Assembly (NCBI RefSeq): GCF_014641615.1
Contig: NZ_BMIB01000008.1
Coordinates: forward strand, 62,001 to 126,000
DNA length: 64,000 nt
Direction: 5' to 3'
From: Filimonas zeae
GTDB lineage: Bacteria > Bacteroidota > Bacteroidia > Chitinophagales > Chitinophagaceae
Shown: piece by piece, positions 58,680 to 64,000 of the stretch
Numbering within the stretch: position 1 is the stretch's first letter
Layout of the letters: each line of letters opens with the position of its first letter
Made by a program: the position numbers and the translations under genes
Notes under the pieces: model-generated
The model's input: the letters and a program-made list of their open reading frames with translations, nothing else
What the model was told of the DNA's origin: nothing
The model's database searches: none

Positions 58680-59926
58680 CCTTCTTTTACCATTTCCAGC
58701 GTTTGGTCGTCAATATCTGCCTGGCGTGCCTTCCATTTAATAAGGGTGCTGCCGGTAAACAGAATGCCCAGACTTACCAGTGCGCAGCAGGCCATCATAC
58801 CCGTCATGGGTACAGCTGTATGGTTACTAAGCAGGCTTACCATGGCAGAGGTAAATGCTCCGGCACCCATTTGAATGGCACCCATTAAGGCAGATGCACT
58901 ACCAGCCGTGCGGCTGAAAGGAGCCAGCGCCAATGCAGAAGCATTTGGAAAGGAGCAGCCCTGGCAGCAGAGAAATACAGATATCAGGGCTATGATAGAA
59001 AACAGATCCAGCAGGTGCATGGTGGTACCTATAACCAGCAGGCATGCAGCAGTACTCTGGCATAACAGAGCTGCCTTAATAATCTGTTCACTTCTGTATC
59101 TTTTCAGCAAAAAGTTATTCAGCTGGCTGCTTAACACGTAGGTGGCGGCAATGCCGGAAAATATCCAGCCATATTGCTGTTCAGTTACGTTATACAACTC
59201 CATAAATACGTAGGGTGAACCAGATATATAGGCATACAGGCCTGCCGCAGAAATAGCACCGGTAAGTGCATAAGTATAAAACTGAGGCGTTCTGAGCACA
59301 GAGGCAAAGTTTTGAATAATGGGGCCGGGTTTTAGGGAAAGTGTTTTATCTGGCTGCCTGCTTTCCGGCAACAGAAAATGGGTGGCCGTTATAATAGCAA
59401 TTCCCATAAGGGTTAAAGCCACAAACATATATTTCCATCCAAAGGTGGTGGTAATATAGCCGCCAACGGTGGGGGCTATAATAGGCGATACGCCTATTAC
59501 CAGTATCAGCAATGAAAATACTTTGGCACTTTCATGCACCGGAAACAAATCGCGCACCATAGCGCGGGAAGCTACCATGCCTGCACAACCACCCAGGGCC
59601 TGCAACAGCCGCAGTATTACCAGCATATTTACCGAGGTAGAAAAAGCGCAACCCAGCGATGCCAGAATATAAATAGTAACCCCAAAGTACAAAGGCTTTT
59701 TGCGGCCATACCTGTCAAGCAAAGGACCGTATAACAACTGCCCGGTAGATATGCCAATAAAAAAACTGGATAAGGATAAAGCAACCTGTTCTACAGTCGT
59801 ATGCAGGTCGCGTGCAATGGCCGGAAAACCCGGAAGGTACATGTCTATAGAAAAAGGACCTATTGCTGCCAGTAAACCAAGGATAAGGATGAGGATAAAA
59901 CGATTACTCGTTTGTTGTATTAACAT
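58676..59926 (-). CDS. Bcr/CflA-family MFS drug exporter
   Basis: 416 residues with 12 TM helices, the MFS loop DRYGRKKPLYFG between TM2 and TM3, and the Bcr/CflA start GPFSIDMYLPGFPAIA. In the second half the segment ASALMGAIQMGAGAF is typical of the DHA1 group. These proteins export drugs and toxic metabolites (bicyclomycin, chloramphenicol, sulfonamides, cysteine) with protons; the substrate here is unknown. The ATG is 4 nt after a TAGTTTTG box. It is divergent from the YihY gene. Confidence 0.92.
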   Translation of the reverse strand: MLIQQTSNRFILILILGLLAAIGPFSIDMYLPGFPAIARDLHTTVEQVALSLSSFFIGISTGQLLYGPLLDRYGRKKPLYFGVTIYILASLGCAFSTSVNMLVILRLLQALGGCAGMVASRAMVRDLFPVHESAKVFSLLILVIGVSPIIAPTVGGYITTTFGWKYMFVALTLMGIAIITATHFLLPESRQPDKTLSLKPGPIIQNFASVLRTPQFYTYALTGAISAAGLYAYISGSPYVFMELYNVTEQQYGWIFSGIAATYVLSSQLNNFLLKRYRSEQIIKAALLCQSTAACLLVIGTTMHLLDLFSIIALISVFLCCQGCSFPNASALALAPFSRTAGSASALMGAIQMGAGAFTSAMVSLLSNHTAVPMTGMMACCALVSLGILFTGSTLIKWKARQADIDDQTLEMVKEG

Positions 59927-59930
59927 GCCG

Positions 59931-59938
59931 CAAAACTA
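59931..59938 (-). promoter_or_regulatory. TAnnTTTG -7 box of the MFS gene
   Basis: TAGTTTTG on the minus strand followed by CGGC and then ATG at 59926: the same 4-nt spacing as at rluD, lipB and the SpoU gene. A leaderless transcript is predicted. Confidence 0.6.
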
Positions 59939-60019
59939 ATACTTACGCTTGATAGTTCATTTAGCTTTACCTTGCGGCTTAGTATATTATAACCAGTTCA
60001 CAAAAGCGTAACATTCGGC

Positions 60020-60943
60020 ATGGCAGTGCAAAAAAGAGGGCTGAAAGATATTACAGGGTTATTCAGAGAGTCATTCAGGTTGCTGATCAGTAACGATCCG
60101 CTACGCCTGGCTGGCGCAACCGCGTTCTTTACCAGCTTTGCATTGCCCCCCATTCTTATTATCCTTACGCAGATACTGGGGTTGCTTTTTAATCGCAAAA
60201 ATGTAAGTACTAATTTATACCACAGGCTGGAAGAAATTGTAGGGCGCGATAGTACCCAGCAGGTTATTACCACTTTAAGAGGGTTTCGTGGCCTGGCGCA
60301 TAACTGGCTGGTAGCAATAGGTGGTTTTGTATTTATGATATTTGTGGCCACCACCTTGTTTAAAGTAATCAAAAGTTCGCTGAATCAGTTGTGGATGATA
60401 CGGGTACCCGTACGGCAGAACTTCCGGGCTACTATGGAAGATCGTTTACGCTCGCTGGCAGTAATTCTGATAGCAGGTGTGCTTTTTATGGCAAGCGTGC
60501 TGGCCGAAAGCTTGCAGGTGCTGCTGGGTAACTATTTGCAGGAAATACTGCCGCAAACGGCAGTTATAGTAAACAGTATACTTACGCAGATTGTATCTAT
60601 TACCGTGGTTACTACCTGGTTTGCCGTAATGTTCCGGTATCTGCCCGATGGCAAGCCTACCTGGAAGGTGGCTATAACCGGTGCGCTGTTAACCAGTCTG
60701 TTGTTTACAGTAGGCAAAGTAGTACTAAAGCGCCTGCTGCCAGGCAGCAACATCGGGCTTATTTTCGGTACCTCAGCATCGCTGGTGCTGCTGTTGCTTT
60801 TTGTATTTTACTCTTCTATGATACTGTATTTTGGCGCTGCCTTTACCAAAGTGTGGAGCCAGTACAAACAAAAGCCCATCCGCCCGTTACGGGATGCGCT
60901 GTTTTTTGAATACGCAGATATCACTGATACTGAAGAACGTTAA
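60020..60943 (+). CDS. YihY/BrkB-family membrane protein
   Basis: 307 residues with about six TM helices, matching the YihY/virulence factor BrkB family: AGATAFFTSFALPPILIIL in TM1 and FGTSASLVLLLLFVFYSSMILYFGAAFTKVW near the C-terminus. The basic loop RVPVRQNFRATMEDRLRSL separates the first helices. The family was once called RNase BN in error; its function is unclear. The stop overlaps the convergent DUF481 gene by 4 nt. Confidence 0.85.
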   Translation: MAVQKRGLKDITGLFRESFRLLISNDPLRLAGATAFFTSFALPPILIILTQILGLLFNRKNVSTNLYHRLEEIVGRDSTQQVITTLRGFRGLAHNWLVAIGGFVFMIFVATTLFKVIKSSLNQLWMIRVPVRQNFRATMEDRLRSLAVILIAGVLFMASVLAESLQVLLGNYLQEILPQTAVIVNSILTQIVSITVVTTWFAVMFRYLPDGKPTWKVAITGALLTSLLFTVGKVVLKRLLPGSNIGLIFGTSASLVLLLLFVFYSSMILYFGAAFTKVWSQYKQKPIRPLRDALFFEYADITDTEER

Positions 60944-61668
60944 AAATATTTTTCTGCCGTAAGGCCAAAGTTCAGCAGCAGGGTTTCCCGCTGTGTACGG
61001 TTGAATTTGTTATAGTTGAGCGAAGTGGTTAGGCTTAGCCATTGCCGCAGCTTTACAGAAACACTGGTAACAGACCTTACAATATAGTCGCTGCTATGGC
61101 GGAAGGAGTTTTGTAAGAAACTGCTGCTCTCAATTACAAACAGATTCTGCAATTCAAAATGAAACCGTAAGCGAAAAGAGTTACGCATGGTGCTGTATAC
61201 ATCCCGCGTGGTATCATTCATCATCAGATCGCTTTTTTCATACAAAATACCGTTGCTGATGTTAATCAGCGCATTCTTCCGGTTCAGTACATCATAAGCG
61301 CCGCCGGCGCCTGCCTGCAACTGATCGTTTATTTTCAGCGAAAAACTGGTAGTATAATTAGCCAGCCCCCAGAAGAAAAAATGTTTGGGGCCTTTGTACA
61401 GATTAAAGTCCAGTGTGGAGCCAAAATCGTTATTACTGAGTTGGCGGTTCTGCTGCCCGTACATCCAGTTATTGGTGGAGTTCAGTGAGATGCTTTTCTT
61501 TCTCACATTAAACTTAAAGTTATTGGTGAGTACGTAGGAAGAGCCATCGTTTGTTTGGTTGATAATGCCGGTAGCTGCATAACTAACGTAATAGTGCGTA
61601 CTATCCGTAAACTGCGCCTTCCCTCCAAACCAGCACAGGCACAATACAACCAGGATACGTGTTTTCAT
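60940..61668 (-). CDS. DUF481-type outer-membrane protein
   Basis: 242 residues from the ATG at 61668, a longer TTG frame being discarded. A signal peptide (MKTRILVVLCLCWFGGKAQ) is followed by alternating strands with Asn/Ser-rich turns (LTNNFKFNVRKKSISLNSTNNW, FLQNSFRHSSDYIVRS) and a terminal strand LLLNFGLTAEKYF with C-terminal Phe, as in outer-membrane barrels. The DUF481 (salt-induced OMP) assignment is by pattern. It lies downstream of the LuxR gene on the same strand, 47 nt apart, and could be one of its targets. Confidence 0.72.
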   Translation of the reverse strand: MKTRILVVLCLCWFGGKAQFTDSTHYYVSYAATGIINQTNDGSSYVLTNNFKFNVRKKSISLNSTNNWMYGQQNRQLSNNDFGSTLDFNLYKGPKHFFFWGLANYTTSFSLKINDQLQAGAGGAYDVLNRKNALINISNGILYEKSDLMMNDTTRDVYSTMRNSFRLRFHFELQNLFVIESSSFLQNSFRHSSDYIVRSVTSVSVKLRQWLSLTTSLNYNKFNRTQRETLLLNFGLTAEKYF

Positions 61669-61715
61669 ATTCCGCAGCGGTACAATTACTATGCCTGCCG
61701 GCAACAGCCATTGTG

Positions 61716-62393
61716 TTATATCAGATCAAATGCGCGGGCAAACTCAATCAACTCGTATATGGTGGCTACGTTCAGTTTGCGCTTAATATTTCTGCGGTGG
61801 GTTTCTACAGTAGTAGGGGCAATAAACAGCAATGCAGCAATTTCACCGGCGTTTTTGCCCAGCGCCAGCCATTTCAGTATCTCTTTTTCTCTTTTACCCA
61901 GTTGTGAAAAAGTGTGGTAATGGTTGCGGAGAAACTGATTTTCATCCAGCAGACGGGATACCTTTCCGGTAATATGCTGATCGGGGTTTACCGGTATTGA
62001 AGTAGTGATGCTTAGCAGGGGCTGTTCTTCCTGATCGCGCAGCAATATTTTAATGCTGCTCATATGCCATACCCAGCCACGTTTGGGGCAAGTGCGTACC
62101 TGCTGAAAGAAAGTAATGGTTTCGTCTGAATTGCTTTCCAGCAAACGTCTGATTTTAGGAACATAATCTTTGGCATCGTCCGGATTAAAATACCGGTTAT
62201 GGTATTCCATGTTCGACATTGCCCGCAGTTGTTCCAGAGATATATTCAGTTGCCGCAGGCCAGGGGCATTCATATAAAGAATACTCAGATCCTGAACGTT
62301 GTGTATAATAACCACGCCGGGATACTGGTCGGCCGTTTCGGCAATAGCAGCAATTGTGTCGTCAATGTCCGTAAGCAGTGCAGGGTAAAACAT
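61716..62393 (-). CDS. PAS-LuxR type transcription regulator
   Basis: 225 residues from the ATG at 62393; the TTG frame adding 20 residues was not used. A PAS-like sensory domain (about 10-135, YPGVVIIHNVQDLSILYMNAPGL; WVWHMSSIKILLRD) is followed by a GerE/LuxR helix-turn-helix (about 160-222, LGKREKEILKWLALGKNAGEIAALL and TVETHRRNIKRKLNV). It has no receiver domain, so it likely senses a cytoplasmic signal. Divergent from proline dehydrogenase, whose regulation it might affect; that is a guess. Confidence 0.88.
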   Translation of the reverse strand: MFYPALLTDIDDTIAAIAETADQYPGVVIIHNVQDLSILYMNAPGLRQLNISLEQLRAMSNMEYHNRYFNPDDAKDYVPKIRRLLESNSDETITFFQQVRTCPKRGWVWHMSSIKILLRDQEEQPLLSITTSIPVNPDQHITGKVSRLLDENQFLRNHYHTFSQLGKREKEILKWLALGKNAGEIAALLFIAPTTVETHRRNIKRKLNVATIYELIEFARAFDLI

Positions 62394-62655
62394 GTGTAAG
62401 TTAGGATTAACTGTTACTAAAATACCCGATTTCGGCTGTTTTTGCCCGATCAAGTGCTTAAAACAATATTATGTTTTTAAAAAACAGATGGCTACGTAGT
62501 TACATAGTGCACTTTTTTGTCATTTACCCGTAAAGGTGGCATTGTTTGTGAGCAGGAACCGAAAAGCGGGTACGGATAATGACCATGCCGGCCAGGGGCA
62601 AAAATTTTTTACTTCCCCCGGCTCTACCGATATTCGCGGCAGAACAATTGTTAGT

Positions 62656-63852
62656 ATGAATTTGTCTTTTGATAATACAAGCGTGGCTTTTGCGTATAAG
62701 AGTGATAAAGAACTTAAAAATGCACGTTGGCTGTTTGAAACAATGGGGCTTACCTGGGTTTCGGCAGCGGGAGTGCGTTTAACGCCTTTTTTAATGAAAA
62801 CCGGTTTACCGGTACACGGTTTAATCCGTAAAACCATTTTTAAGCAGTTTGTAGGAGGCGAAACGCTGGAACAAACTACTCAGGTTTGTAAAACATTGGG
62901 CGAGTACAACGTAGACGTAATTCTGGATTACGGTGTGGAAGGCAAAGAAGGCGAAGCAGAATTTGAGCACGCCACACAGGAGTTTATCCGCGTAATTGAA
63001 TACGCAGCTTCTCAGAAAAACATTCCTTTCATCAGCATAAAAGTTACCGGCTTTGCACGTTTTGGCCTGTTGCAAACGCTGAACGAAGCCCCCAGGCTGA
63101 GAAGCGGTATTCACGATCATGAGCAGGAAAATGAAGAATGGAATAAAGTGCGCGAACGCATGTTCCGCATTTGCGAAGTAGCAGCAGAAAAGGGAGTAGG
63201 GGTACTGGTAGACGCGGAAGAAAGCTGGATTCAGGATCCGGTGGACAGGCTTACCATGGAAATGATGGAAGAGTTTAACAAAGACAAAGTAGTTGTATAC
63301 AACACGTTTCAGTTATACCGGCACGACAGGCTTCGCTTTCTAAAAATGTCGCACCAGATTACGCAGAAACAAGGGGTGCTTTTAGGCGCAAAACTGGTAA
63401 GAGGCGCGTATATGGAAAAGGAAAGACTGAGAGCCAGCCAGAATAATTATGCTTCACCTATCCAGAGCGATAAGTCATTTTCTGATGGTGATTATAATGC
63501 AGCCGTTGAGTATTGTATTAATAACATCGATACCATTGGTACCATCATAGCCTCGCACAATGAGTACAGTAACCTGCGCGCAGCAGAACTGCTCGATTCA
63601 AAAGGTATCGCCCATAACCATCCGCACGTACATTTTTCACAGTTATATGGTATGAGCGATAACATCACGTTTAACCTTGCAAAAGCCGGTTTCTCCGTAA
63701 GCAAATACCTGCCTTTTGGTCCTATACGAGATGTAATTCCCTATCTCATGCGCAGGGCGCAGGAAAACAGCAGCGTAAGCGGCCAGACAGGGCGCGAACT
63801 GTTACTGATAAAAAAAGAATTGAAAAGAAGAGCAACAAAAGGCCAGGATTAA
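62656..63852 (+). CDS. Proline dehydrogenase
   Basis: 398 residues, a monofunctional FAD-dependent proline dehydrogenase without the P5C dehydrogenase part of PutA. Family motifs: LVDAEESWIQDP, VYNTFQLYRHDR, GAKLVRGAYMEKER, ASHNEYSNLRAAE and LPFGPIRDVIPYLMRRAQEN. It feeds electrons from proline to the quinone pool. The longer frame from 62536 would add 40 unconserved residues; the ATG at 62656 is preferred. A terminator hairpin overlaps the stop codon. Confidence 0.92.
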   Translation: MNLSFDNTSVAFAYKSDKELKNARWLFETMGLTWVSAAGVRLTPFLMKTGLPVHGLIRKTIFKQFVGGETLEQTTQVCKTLGEYNVDVILDYGVEGKEGEAEFEHATQEFIRVIEYAASQKNIPFISIKVTGFARFGLLQTLNEAPRLRSGIHDHEQENEEWNKVRERMFRICEVAAEKGVGVLVDAEESWIQDPVDRLTMEMMEEFNKDKVVVYNTFQLYRHDRLRFLKMSHQITQKQGVLLGAKLVRGAYMEKERLRASQNNYASPIQSDKSFSDGDYNAAVEYCINNIDTIGTIIASHNEYSNLRAAELLDSKGIAHNHPHVHFSQLYGMSDNITFNLAKAGFSVSKYLPFGPIRDVIPYLMRRAQENSSVSGQTGRELLLIKKELKRRATKGQD

Positions 63853-63866
63853 CTCCAGGCCTTTTT
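63837..63866 (+). terminator. Terminator overlapping the proline dehydrogenase stop
   Basis: AAAAGGCC (63837-63844) pairs with GGCCTTTT (63858-63865), extended by GGA (63846-63848) with TCC (63854-63856) across an A/A mismatch. A T-run follows. The TAA stop is in the loop. It lies between convergent genes and may serve both. Confidence 0.85.
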
Positions 63867-63867
63867 G

Positions 63868-63999
63868 CTATATGTTTACAAACTTGTTTTTAATGGCGTA
63901 AATGGCCAGCCCCACCCGGCTCTTAATCTGTAGTTTTTCAAACAACGTATCGCGGTAACTGTCTACCGTACGCGGGCTCAGCCGCATTTTATCGGCTAT
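63868..63999 (-). CDS. LuxR-family DNA-binding C-terminus (partial)
   Basis: The last 43 codons of a minus-strand gene whose start lies beyond the window. It reads IADKMRLSPRTVDSYRDTLF followed by a typical second half of a GerE/LuxR helix-turn-helix (EKLQIKSRVGLAIYAIKNK), ending at 63868. Whether a receiver domain precedes it, as in NarL-type response regulators, cannot be seen. Confidence 0.85.
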   Translation of the reverse strand: MADKMRLSPRTVDSYRDTLFEKLQIKSRVGLAIYAIKNKFVNI

Positions 64000-64000
64000 T

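Noticed and set aside
1-64000. tRNA, rRNA, CRISPR or prophage features
   Set aside because: Reading both strands I saw no cloverleaf-like or repeat-spacer patterns and no phage genes. A small RNA without obvious features could be missed.

Overview
The window looks like a chromosomal piece of a Bacteroidota member, most probably Chitinophagaceae or a close relative. Several things point there. Promoters match the phylum's TTG/TTTG-N19-TAnnTTTG pattern, and Shine-Dalgarno sequences are mostly absent. The window also has a TonB-dependent receptor with a DUF5689 lipoprotein, a PorW/SprE-like TPR protein of the type IX secretion kind, a bactofilin, a DAHP synthase with a C-terminal chorismate mutase, and sigma factors paired with one-TM anti-sigma-like proteins. 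I saw no rRNA, tRNA, CRISPR array, prophage or plasmid genes. Family placement is inference.

Layout. 1-4.9 kb: end of a possible OmpH-like gene, an APC permease with a heptose kinase, an isoaspartyl peptidase and an M48 protease. 4.9-15.6 kb: housekeeping genes (mutS; the row spoU-type methylase, ubiA-type prenyltransferase, ruvX, def; rluD; lipB; a PLP enzyme; a nucleotidyltransferase). 15.6-18.1 kb: a sigma factor with a membrane-anchored trypsin-like protease, then two tandem small lipoproteins. 18.2-28.1 kb: a large aromatic amino-acid cluster (pheA, aminotransferase, tyrA, DEAD-box helicase, DAHP synthase/chorismate mutase, an HUH transposase-like gene, aroB, aroA, aroC). 28.1-37 kb: cell-envelope genes (VanX-type dipeptidase, RlpA, PBP1A, PorW/SprE-like protein, bactofilin group) and a SprT-like protein. 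37-46.4 kb: sucC, a PAS histidine kinase, purine nucleoside phosphorylase, porins, lon. 46.5-52.2 kb: a lipoprotein, a second sigma factor with an anti-sigma/beta-barrel fusion, a GCS2 ligase, and S6-S18-L9. 52.4-64 kb: small regulators, a secreted nuclease with TonB receptor and DUF5689 lipoprotein, a Bcr/CflA exporter, a YihY protein, an outer-membrane DUF481 protein, LuxR regulators and proline dehydrogenase.

The most striking observation is just before pheA. A consensus promoter is followed at once by a 26-codon reading frame carrying nine consecutive Phe/Tyr codons. Behind it lie mutually exclusive antiterminator and terminator hairpins, and the pheA start codon follows the terminator T-run. 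This has every part of a ribosome-mediated transcription attenuator governed by Phe/Tyr-tRNA, the same logic as E. coli pheL but in a different phylum. A second leader, before the DAHP synthase gene, has a 15-bp inverted repeat enclosing a short reading frame with Phe-Asn-Tyr-Tyr. In the same cluster an intact-looking HUH/Y1 transposase-like gene is fitted between DAHP synthase and aroB with abutting and overlapping start/stop codons.

Gene starts were moved from the longest possible frame where promoter boxes, signal peptides or homologous N-termini argued for it; this is stated in each entry.
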